From positions 930,412,499-930,476,498 of the forward strand of contig NC_056743.1 of NCBI RefSeq assembly GCF_019279795.1: a stretch of 64,000 nucleotides of DNA, read 5' to 3'. Shown piece by piece: positions 44,474-53,123 of this stretch. The position numbers and the translations under genes were made by a program. The DNA is from Protopterus annectens (lineage: Eukaryota > Chordata > Ceratodontiformes > Protopteridae). Position 1 is the first letter of the stretch. Every line of letters begins with the position of its first letter. Under the pieces are notes generated by a model, which worked only from the letters and a program-made list of their open reading frames with translations, searched no databases and was not told where the DNA came from.

Positions 44474-46192
44474 GTCTGCTTTTTCCCCTTTGAAATTTGT
44501 CTGAGCCGGGGAAGGACCAATTCTTTGAGGGCCAGTTTCTGCTGAATCTGGGTGGCTGAACCTGAAGGAAATCCTTGACTGTCTGTACTGACTTTGCTTT
44601 TTCCTCTATGGATTTCAGTACATCTTGTGCATTAGCACCAAACAGCTTCTGTTTTTCCAAAGGTGCATCAAGTAACTTTACTTTAACATGGTCAGGCAAA
44701 AGACTGAACTTTTAACCAAGCATGTCTATGTATCACAGCCCCAGTCATAGCTGCCCTACATGAAGCTATCAGTGCATCATAACCACACTGAAGGAAATGG
44801 TTATTAACCTGCTGAGTGTTATGTACATGATCCTGCAATGCCTTTCTATCAATAGGCTCAGGCGAGGCTAACTTTTTCTGTAAATCATCCAGGAGAAAAT
44901 CCTGGTACTGAAACATGTGAAAAAGGCAATTTAGTGACCTCATGGCCAGGGTAGTGGAAGTATATACTTTTTTACCCCATCTCTCCATGGACCTTGCTTC
45001 CCTGTCTGCTGGCAGTGGGTTTTCGGCAGAGGAGGTAGCCACTCCCTTGGGGCCCTGTGAAATAGTTTCTAGATCCACAGAGTGGGCCTTAAAAAAGGTG
45101 CTTGTGAGTGTCAGGGACCCTATAATATCTGTCCGGCTTGACAGGAGCCGGAGGAAGAGAATCAGGGTTAGCACTGGAGTCAGAGAAAACATCATCCAAA
45201 ACATCCATAACAGGTGGAATAGCTAAAGGCCTGAGCTGGTGAAGCTTGAGGAAGGTACGAAGCCTTTTCCTGGAGTCAGAGAATTCCTGACCCTGCCATT
45301 GAAAATGTTCCCTCATGGCATGTAGGACTTCACCAAATGAGAAATCCTCTGGTGGGGAGGCAGAGGGAATTGATTCCTCAGCATCAGAGTCCTCGTAGGC
45401 CTGGAAGGATTCTTCTTGGGTATCAGAATGTTCAGAATCCCCAGAGGCTTCATCCGAAGAGAGGTCGTCCGCCTGCTCAGTTCTGGGTCTTTTCTCTGCA
45501 GGTGGCTGAGAACCCCTCTCCGGATGAGGCTGAGACCCCCTGATAAGGGAAATAAGATCAGCAGCCAGAGACATGATTTGTTTATCAGAAGAAGGGGCCT
45601 GGGCAGTAGGTCTAGGATAGGCCTTGGCCTGACTAGCGGCCTTAGCACGTGCAAAGGCCTTGATGGACATAGGTACAGGGGGCCTAGCAGCCCCAAGTGC
45701 AGGCGTAACCTTGTCCACAGAAATGGTGTCGGGTAGATCTAGAACTTCAGTTTCCGGAGGAAAATCAACAACCGGCACCAGAGAGATCTCTGAGACCGAA
45801 GGTCGTGTTAATGCTGTGTCGACGGTCTGGAGCGGTGGAATTACCACTTCCGAAGGGACCGGAGCACTAGCAGAGGGTTTAGGAGTAGCATCAGTAGTGG
45901 ACGCGGGCCGAGGGTGTCGGTCCTGGTCCTTGCGTTTTTTAGCAGATTGGGTTGTCGGTTGATCCGACGGCATGATATACGCAAAAGTTTCACTGAAAAA
46001 GTTCTCGGCAAATTCTGCCCGGCGCCTGAGAGTGCGCTTATTAAAGCAAGCACAGGCAGCACAGGCCGAGACATCGTGGTCTGGGCCCAGGCAAGGAAGG
46101 CAGAGAGAGTGAAAGTCCTTATGAGGTATTTGTTTACCACAAGACAAACAATTATTAACTTTCTCAATTTGTTCTGACATCGGCTGAGGCAA
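44361..46192 (-). pseudogene. DIRS F gag (three overlapping frames)
   Basis: ORF 46192-45089 starts near MSEQIEKVNNCLSCGKQIP and holds a zinc ribbon (CLSC, HSLCLPCLGPDHD, CAAC), a low-complexity Pro/Ser region, an acidic stretch (DSEHSDTQEESFQAYEDSD) and DRYYRVPDTHKHLF. It breaks in a T6 run (45091-45096). The next frame (to 44692) has MERWGKKVYTSTTLAMRSLN and ASCRAAMTGAVIHRHAWL. It breaks again at a T run near 44698, and the last frame carries the tail QPPRFSRNWPSKNWSF and an Arg/Gly patch (ARGRGQYRGSYRGRQ) likely to bind RNA. Two one-base changes separate it from an intact gag. Confidence 0.87.
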
Positions 46193-46300
46193 GAATAAAT
46201 GTTCCCCAACGGGGTACTTAGCTTTTAGATGACTTCGTACTGAAAACTCAGGAGCTGACTGACCGGCACTTGCAAACTGCTTCTGCTTCGGGCACCGCGC

Positions 46301-46350
46301 GGCAAGAAAGACTGAAGAAGATGGCGTTGGCCGATGCCTTTATACTCCAG
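46301..46350 (-). promoter_or_regulatory. Putative promoter of DIRS F in the right ITR
   Basis: Minus-strand GGAGTATAAAGGCAT (TATAAA at 46339-46344), then about 25 bases later CTTCTTCAGTCTTTCTTGCC, an initiator-like block kept in D, E and L. It lies 100-150 bases before the gag start. Because the ITRs are inverted, the same promoter faces inward from the left end too. The function is inferred from sequence only. Confidence 0.55.
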
Positions 46351-46480
46351 CCATGGTGATGTCGGAGAGGAGGCGACACCAGCCGACGCCGGACCCAGAC
46401 TTTGGAATTCGGCCGACCGAGGGCTGCCTGAGGCAGGACAACCCATATGTTATGACTGCAGTTGCATTCTTGAAGGACAT
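46301..46480. repeat. DIRS F right ITR (5' end)
   Basis: Inverted partner of 40885-41112; ends TGAAGGACAT. The 46203-46300 leader carries CCCCAACGGGGTACTTAGC, conserved in D and E. Confidence 0.93.
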
Positions 46481-47207
46481 CCGGTTCACCCTTGACCTCA
46501 AGCTCAAGGGACGTGCCGGTCATCGGCTGCAAAACAGCTTCCTCGAGGGACATCACTGAAGTCAACGGATCCACTGAGCACACCTCAACCCCTAGATGGG
46601 CAGTTGGCAGTGCGTCGGTAACCAGAGCGGCAGGCGAAGAAGGTCTAGGAACCTTGGCCTTCTTGCACCAAGGTTCAGGTGCAGCCTACGATGCAGGCTC
46701 TATCCCTAAGGGCTAACCATACGAGGCGCTGATTCTCAAGATAGAGATTTAATGCTGCTAGCCGGCTGCACAATAGCACAGGAGGGGTGATCATGTTCCT
46801 GGCCTAGGCAAAAAACACACCTGTCACGGGCGTCCTTATGGGGTATCTGGCGCCCGCATAGGCACTTTCAATTTTTTCCTGACATCAGCTAAAGGCTACA
46901 GCAACCAAGCGTTAGCTATAACTATCGTCAAAAATAAGAAAATTTGAAATCCAACGGGCTACTTATCTTGAAAATGAGACGTCTGTGAAGAGGCGATCGT
47001 ACGATGTGAATGTCTGCAGCTGAAAAGTTTTGAAGATTGTGCGTGCAGACATCACATTTAAGGCCCTTGGTTTATGGTCCTATGTGTGAAGTCCCACGCA
47101 CACTACAGCAGCCAAGCTGAAGCTTTTGTATAGAAGCCGACATACAAGTCGCCTGAGAGCAGGAAATCCCACACCTAAAATACTGCAACACAGGAATAGA
47201 AGATAAT
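46481..47207 (-). mobile_element. DIRS G gag N-terminus, leader and right ITR
   Basis: Beyond F, minus-strand frames give VPRPSSPAALVTDAL (Pro/Ser-rich) and a zinc-ribbon remnant, QIPHKDARDRC, CFLPRPGT.., in broken frames (about 46870-46770; CCTATGCGGGC upstream). The leader keeps CCAACGGGCTACTTATC (46950). The right ITR is 47038-47207, ending AGGAATAGAAGAT. Confidence 0.65.
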
Positions 47208-47355
47208 CACTCAGCATGTTTTTTGGACATGGGAGAAATCTCAGAGAGACATAGGAGAACATGCCAACTCCAAACAAGCATTGGTCAGAGGTCAGGATCA
47301 AACCTTGTACCTTGTGCATGGGAGGCAAAGACCTTAAGCACTAAGGCATCTGGGC
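47208..47355 (-). mobile_element. SINE-like repeat with tRNA-type promoter
   Basis: Minus strand: an A-box-like CTTAGTGCTTAAGGTC (about 47330-47345), then GCCTCCCATGCACAAG and a B-box-like GGTTTGATCCTG (47293-47304), followed by a body with GTTTGGAGTTGGCATGTTCT and CCCATGTCCAAAAAACATGC. tRNA-derived SINE heads have this spacing, and similar bodies are common in fish and amphibian repeats. DIRS G ends exactly where the body stops, so G may have inserted into it. No functional tRNA fold is claimed. Confidence 0.6.
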
Positions 47356-49990
47356 ATCTGGTCTACCATGACATCTATGGGAAGTCTACTCCATAGCATG
47401 GGGAGTCTCTGGGCTATGAACCTGTCCCTCCAGCATGTTCTGTTGATTGTGGTAATGAGGTTGAGGTCTCTGGAGCGTGTGGTGCGGAAGGACTGGGATT
47501 TCTTTAGATGTAGCATTTCTAACACAGCTGGGTCAGACATGGCTTAGTAAGTCAAGCAGAGATTGCCACTAAGCAGGGGAAATGAGACAGAGAATAGTCA
47601 GAGTTTTTTGGGTCTGTCTATATAGAACAAGTGCTTAAGGCCTACGGTCCTCTTTGTGAGGTACTTTTGCGGCCTCTCCAGTTGTTGCAGGTGTCTAGTG
47701 AGGTACATGCCAAATGGGGCATTGTGCTCGATGACTAGCCTAATAAGGGAAAAGTAGAGAGGGACAATGACCGCTTTCTTCCTGGATGCAAAACTCTTAG
47801 CAATGAGATACGTCACATAGGACGACTTTCTGACCACAGTGGCAATGTGGTGATCAAAAGAGAGGTTGCTGTCAACCTGTGTTCCCAGATCTCTTATAAC
47901 ACCTTCTGTGTTCAGTGGACTACCATCAATGTGGTAATTCATGGGAATTGGGTTTTTCCCAAAGGGGATGATGACACATTTTTTGGCACTGAGTTTAAGG
48001 CCATGGTTGACACCAGTCGTTGGTCTTAGTGAGGCCTTTCTGTAGGATGTCAACTCCACTTGGGGGGTTAATAATAGCTCCAAACTTGCAATAGTCTGTG
48101 AACTTTGTCAGCCAGAGTTCCTTCATGTTGGCCTGGACTTCGGAGAAGTAGATACCAAACAGGAAAAGACCCAGGAGCGAACCCTGTGCAACTCCACTCG
48201 TGACTGGTCGGCAGTCTGACTTGGGAGTCAGCTACTTTCACACTGTGGGTTCTGTGAGCCAGTTTGCAAACCACCTAATAATATAGGGGTTCATGCCTAG
48301 CTTAGTGAGTTTTTCTATGATTCCTGAGTGGGAAAGGGTATCAAAGACCTTGACCAGATCAAGGTAGGCTGTATGAACCACCTTACCTTCATCCACACCT
48401 CTGGTGACCGACTCAAAGAAGTCGACCTAGTTGAGAAGGCATGATCTAACTTTCACAAAACCAAACTGTGTGGGATCCAAAGTTTGGAGATTCCCTATAT
48501 CCTTGTTTATTAGGTCCATGATGATGCATTAAATAACTTTGCATATCAGACTTGCCAGGCTAATGGAGCGATAGTTCCCAGGGTCTGTAGTCGTTCCTCC
48601 TTTGTGGACTGGGATGACTGTAGCAGTGCACCATTCGGTAGGGACAAAGCCTGAGGTGAGGCTGTGACTGAACAAGACACACAGGTGAGGTGCCAGTTCA
48701 TGTAGAACACAGACAGGGATATTGTCAGGTCCCATAGAAGGTATATTCTTGGCCTTGGACAAGTGCTGTTTTAACCAGTGCAGCAGTAATACTGGGTGCC
48801 TGGTAATTTACTGGTATTGTGATTTGCCCTTTTGGAGGGGGGGGGGGGTAAAGTTGGCACTGAATCTGTCGGCCAGTATATTGGCAATATCTGTTGGCTC
48901 AGTATAGGAGGTACCATTGTTCAGTAGCTCAGAGCAAATTTGGGTATTGTTGTGGAGATTCTTTACATAACTATAGAAGGCCTTGTGTTTGTCTTTACTA
49001 TCTGCTGCAATTCTGTTTTTATAGCAGCTAGCTTTAAGATTTGATGAGGGATCTCAACTTTTTGTTGAGGCTGATAAGGGAGTTTTTCCAGTCTTGGGAC
49101 TTTGCCTTATTCCACATCACTTTCCTCCTCCTGTTGTACAGTTTATGACAGAGGACCACCAGATTGGCTTCCTTTTTTTGGAGGAGCATGTCTTGGTTCT
49201 ACTAGGTATGGCGAGATCCATGCATTTGTGTGCGTGTTCGTACAGTGCACTGGTGTATGAATTCGGCGGTCATGCAACTATTCCCCATTTGCATGGGTGC
49301 CGTGAAGTTAGCCACCTCTGTTTTTAGGAGTCCAAAGTTAGCTTTGGAGAAGTTTTTCATGTTGGTTACCTTTGCGAGGGGGGGGGGTGTATGTGGATTT
49401 CCAAGGTGATTAGTTTGTGGTCAGATCTAACCAGGGAGGAGTTGACTACTGGTGTAGAGCAACAGTCGCCCATGTAAGCAATGACCAGGTCAAGGATGTT
49501 GCTACCTTTAGTGGGGGTAAGAATGAGCTGGTCCAGGGCATTGGAATTAATGAATTCTAGGAAACATTGGGCAAGTGTATTGGTACAGGGGTAGTTTTCC
49601 CAGTTAATGGAGGGGTAGTGGAAGTAGCTCAGTATGAGAGTGTTAGTTTGGACCCTAATATTCTCCAGGGTGCTTAGGAACATACAGTGCGAGTCTTGGG
49701 ACATAGTTGGGGACCTATAGCAGGCTAGGATCTGAATCGCTGTCTTACCCAGTGTTAGCTGCACCTGAAGTATCTCAGATGCGTTATGTTGGGCTACCAG
49801 TCTGGAGGTGTGCGCATCCTTCATGAACATGGAAATTAATACCACTGCCTTCAGAGCTTTGGACCAAGTTCTGGGAACAAAAGGTGTGGAATGCTTTCTG
49901 CTGCCTTGAACCAGGTCTCTGTTATAGCACAAATGTCGATGTCCTCCATTTTATGGAGTGCTTCGAGCAAGTGCATTTTGAGATTTAGAC
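47356..49990 (-). pseudogene. CR1-like ORF2 (endonuclease-reverse transcriptase), decayed
   Basis: Endonuclease part 49932-49366: ILACYRSPTMSQDSHC, TLILSYFHYPSINWENY (family GDFNYP), NILDLVIAYMG and SSLVRSDHKLITLEI, so the GDFN Asp-Asn is degraded to SYFH while the final SDH is kept. RT pieces: MGPDNIPVCVLHELAPHL, TVIPVHKGGTTTDPGNYRSI (48762-48529), ISDPVTSGVAQG region near 48200 in broken frames, KKCVIIPFGKNPIPMNYHID, VIRDLGTQVDSNLSFDHHI and YLTRHLQQLERPQKYLTKR (48083-47598). Many frameshifts. Confidence 0.83.
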
Positions 49991-50183
49991 TTCTAGCACT
50001 GAGCAGCATGACTCGCATATTAAATTTGTTTGTAGCTGTTACGGTGGTAATTTAGACTTTGGAACACCACCTAAAAAAGGCACTATAGGGGTGGCAAGAG
50101 CCTTGGCCAATATCCGGAAGCAAAGGGGTGACAGATGGCAAGCCATCTCTGGCAAAGCATCGAAGTCGGTCAATCATGTCATT

Positions 50184-50985
50184 CTAGGCAGACAGATACC
50201 GGATCCCCTTAGAATGACACCAGAAACTTAGCCAATTGTTGAAATCAATCATTTTTTGCTTGTACTGTGGTAGCATTCTGGGTGATGGTAGGATGCTGCT
50301 CAGAGCTAGGGTCATACCCACCTGGGCTACATAATCTGAGAGCTCCTCCATGTCTCTTTTCTTGTAGTCCAGGGAGGTACGTCTCAGGTCATTCACACCC
50401 ACATGTACAATGACAGAGTCATATTTGTACCTGCTGTTGAGGGACCTGAGTACGTGCATTATGTGGCAGATCCTGGCACCTGATAGGCAGATGACTGTTA
50501 CTTTCTCCTTATTCAACCTAATGAGTGGGACATCAGTGTGCCTCACTATCGAGTCACTGATGACTAATGTGTTGGGCATGCTGTTTTGCCTTAGGACCTT
50601 TGGTTGAGTGGCACATTGTTTAGGAGAATTATGTGTCTCATGATTAGTGTTGTGGTGGCTGAGTGCATTTCTGCCTTGGAGGTACTGCTTTTTGGGTAGA
50701 TTTGTATTGACAGCGTCTGCGAAGGTGGGTATGTGGGTTGTGTTTTTATCTGAATGCAGAGCAGGTGTGTGTTCTGGAGGGCTGTGTGTTCCATGTGGTG
50801 TGGTGCAAGTGTTGGACCTTCTCCTCTTGACCAGCTATTCCGGTCTTGGCTGGAGAGTGCGTGGCTTCCAACTGGGAGGTAAGAAGAGAGGTTTGTCAGT
50901 GTACATGAGGCAGTTGCTACATTGCCTCAGGATGCCCAGGTTTACCAGGTTAATAGGAGAAAGCACAGGGAAATGACCTTTAGAC
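50184..50985 (-). pseudogene. CR1-like ORF1 with SGNH esterase domain (copy I)
   Basis: ORF1 of CR1-type LINEs can carry an SGNH/GDSL-like esterase. Here the nucleophile block reads ISDSIVRHTDVPLIRLN (family GDS, first Gly lost), followed by VTVICLSGARICHIMHVLRS and IVHVGVNDLRRTSLDYKKRD with the GxND block. The C-terminal His block is not in frame. Upstream (50985-50600) is a Pro/His-rich segment and a short Cys motif (CSNCLMYTD) in other frames. The substrate is unknown. Confidence 0.78.
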
Positions 50986-51289
50986 ATGCCTGGAGGGGTG
51001 GGCATCAATAATAAGTACTGGAACTGTTTCCTTGTAGAATATTTAGTGCTGGTAGAACTTTTGTGTGCTACAATAATTGTTACAAAAAGTCTGGTAAAGT
51101 GCTAGACTAATAAGCTAGTAAAAGTGCAGGAGAGAAGAGAATTAGCAGATTTAAGGGAAAAAGTGAAGAGCAGACTTTGGCCCCACTCAGAAGCTTACAA
51201 ACAGCCATGGAAACAGCAAATTTGTATCTGGACTAGACGAGTTACAAAAAAGCTGGGAAACAAGCACAAATGTGAGCTTTTAAACCAGA

Positions 51290-51715
51290 AAAATAATACA
51301 ATTTTCTCTGAAGAACCACTTTATAATTCACATTACTATTTAAACCCGGTGTATTGTAACCATTCAATTCTAACTGTGATTTAAAAACTCTAAAATCTAA
51401 TTCACCATCTCTGTAACCATTAAATTTAATGTTAACATGGTCAACATCACAAAATTATTTTTTTAATTACTACATACAGATGCATACTTGGCCAGTGCAT
51501 TATCCAAATTTGTAACCTGCATAGCATAAGAATGATCATACATCCTCTTCTTTAATTGCCTGTTTATTTTTCCTATGTAAAATGCATAACATGAGGAGCA
51601 CTTGGTCAAATAAACCACAAAACAAGATTCACAAGTAAAATGTCATGGTACTGGGTGAATTTTGTTACCAAAATCCACGAACAATGGCCCTTCAGCAATG
51701 TGCCTACACATAGAA
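51290..51715 (-). pseudogene. Penelope-like GIY-YIG endonuclease fragment
   Basis: Minus strand from about 51640: FTCESCFVVYLTKCSSCYAF, YIGKINRQLKKRMYDHSYAM, LDNALAKYASV. VVYLTKC...YIGK..R.LK.R..DH is the GIY-YIG nuclease core of Penelope-like elements. The fragment is cut by DIRS L at 51716; no RT part is here. Bases 51121-51289 show nothing clear (a small plus ORF without known domain). Confidence 0.72.
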
Positions 51716-53123
51716 AGTACAATTGTGTACACTTAACCATAAATGTAAATGTTTGAGTGTATTCACTGTTGCAATCATCACATTTGGGTTAACTGTCTGC
51801 AGGTAGCCCTCAGTCGAACTGAATACCAGAGTCTTCGGATTTCTGCGGTGGATGCGGTGTCTTCTTCCATGACATCAGGTCGTCATGGGTATAAAACATG
51901 CAGCCAACGCCATTACATCAGTTTTTCTTGCCCCAGATGTCAGGTGCCCCCACAATAGGAAGCAATTATATGGTATGGTACACCCCCATCAAAAAGCAAA
52001 TACGCCAGAAAAAATAAATATACCAAACAAGAAGGAAAGGTAGAGCCAAGAGAAGTCAGGGGGGCTGGAGGGAAGGTAACCAGGACTGCAACAGTGAATA
52101 CACTCTAACATCTACATTTATGGTAAGTGTACACAACTGTACTATGTTCTTCGTGTTTCACTGTTGCAGTCATCACATTTGGGTTGATTCCTAAAGCTAA
52201 GAAATGGAGGAGGAAGTTAAAGAGCATTAGGGCCAGCTATTAAGCCCTGAAAGACTGCACGTGGGAAATCCAGTTCTGGATTTAGAAAAGATAGGCATGT
52301 GGTAATGCTTAGTGAAGGTATGTACAGAGCTATAGGTAGCAGCCTCTTGGATGTCCCTGGTAGGGGACTCGTCTGAGAAAAGCTGCAGAGGTAGATGCAG
52401 CCCTGGTTGAATGTGATCTTATCCCGTCGGGTAGGTTTTCCATGGTCCTTTGTAGCAGAAATTAATGCAAAGGGCTATCCATTTGGAGATAGTTTGCTTT
52501 GAAATGGCCTTCCCCTCTGCCCCTGCAGCAAAGCCAGCTAGCAGCTGTTCAGATTTTCTGAAAGGCTTAGTCCTGTCCAAGTAAAATCTAAGTTGTCTGT
52601 GCACATCCAGAGAGTGCAGTATTCGTTCACCTTTGTTTTGTGGATTAGGGAAAAATTAAGCAAATGAATGGACTGATTTAGGGCCACACTAGACACCACC
52701 TTGGGCATAAAGGAAGGATTAGTCCCGAGGGAAATCCTGTCTGCATGGAAGATAATGAAGGGTTCCCACTGCCATGAGGGCCTGTAATTCAGACACTCTT
52801 CTTGCTGAAGTGATGGCTAAAAGGAAGGCTGTTTTCCAAGAAAGGAATTTCAACTCTGCTGTTGTAGCTGGCTCAAAGGGGGGGGGGGTGGGCTTAAGTG
52901 AGCTTTTCCAATACAAAAATAAAGTCCCAGGCTGGAGTGGGAGCTCTCTTGGGGGGGTCTTACATTTCTGGCCTCTCTAAGGAATTGTTTTAGCAAGGTG
53001 TGAGAGAAAAGGGTGGCTCAGTATTATAATGTGCTGAAATGGCAGAGGCATGAATTTTAACTGACAAGAAAGATAGGTCCTTGTGGAGCATTTCTGTTAA
53101 GTACTGTAGAATATGAGGTAAGC
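51716..53123 (-). mobile_element. DIRS copy L (3' part only)
   Basis: Left ITR 51716-51965 (AGTACAATTGTGTACAC, GGGTATAAAACATG), spacer, ICR 52085-52185 (ACAACTGTACT|ATGTTCTTCG), then recombinase. It stops at about 53123 in the recombinase N-terminal half, where the L1-like LINE begins. Closest to E. Left flank CATAGAA. Confidence 0.85.
52205..53123 (-). pseudogene. DIRS L tyrosine recombinase (N-terminally cut)
   Basis: KFLSWKTAFLLAITSARRVS, ELQALMAVG (Arg I), MHRQLRFYLDRTKPFRKSEQ, ISKQTISKWIALCINFC and a broken HSTR region (about 52410) with HTFTKHYHMPI (about 52300) keep most of the catalytic half. A run of nine G (about 52879) and several indels shift the frame. The N-terminus is missing beyond LTEMLHKDL. 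Confidence 0.8.

Larger units (their letters stand above)
40885..46480 (-). mobile_element. DIRS copy F (best preserved) inside G
   Basis: 5,596 bases, left end AGTACAGTTTTGTACC, right end ...TGAAGGACAT. ITR arms (40954-41112 and 46301-46458) differ at four positions by eye, three of them CpG-type transitions. ICR 41285-41385 reads CAAAACTGTACT|ATGTCC. ORFs for gag, RT-RNase H-MT and recombinase are nearly open; I find three single-base homopolymer changes and one stop. Flanks ACTGAAA and CCGGTT lie in gag of G. It looks the youngest copy in the window. Confidence 0.95.
30450..47207 (-). mobile_element. DIRS copy G (split by DIRS E and F)
   Basis: Removing E (5,706 bases) and F (5,596 bases) leaves about 5.46 kb, a normal DIRS length. 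Left ITR 30450-30660 and right ITR 47038-47207 are inverted copies (AGCAGGAAATCCCACACCTA near the right end). ICR at 30790-30900: TTACACAACTATT|TTAAATCC. Gag is in three pieces, 33831-34653, 40360-40884 and 46481-46900. Its right end abuts a SINE-like repeat. All ORFs are broken. Confidence 0.88.
47356..50990 (-). mobile_element. CR1-like LINE copy I (3'-truncated)
   Basis: Same family as copy H at 60.4-64 kb. ORF1 (esterase) lies at 50990-50184 and broken ORF2 (endonuclease and RT) at 49990-47356. The 3' UTR and tail are missing: homology stops after RLPMLWSRLPIDVM at about 47360, next to the SINE-like repeat. G runs (48838-48849, 49379-49387) correspond to poly-Pro codons. Bases 50991-51120 are probably its 5' UTR. 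Confidence 0.85.

Noticed and set aside
45313-45962. Overlapping ORFs on both strands opposite gag F
   Set aside because: Shadow frames of the Pro/Ser-rich part of gag; composition follows the gag codons.
47290-47350. Functional tRNA gene
   Set aside because: A- and B-box-like blocks are present, but I could not fold a proper acceptor stem and the sequence continues into a SINE-type body.
48838-48849. G-quadruplex regulatory element at G runs (also 40549-40558, 49379-49387, 52878-52886)
   Set aside because: Single G homopolymers without the four-tract arrangement; at least in CR1 and gag they correspond to poly-Pro codons on the minus strand.
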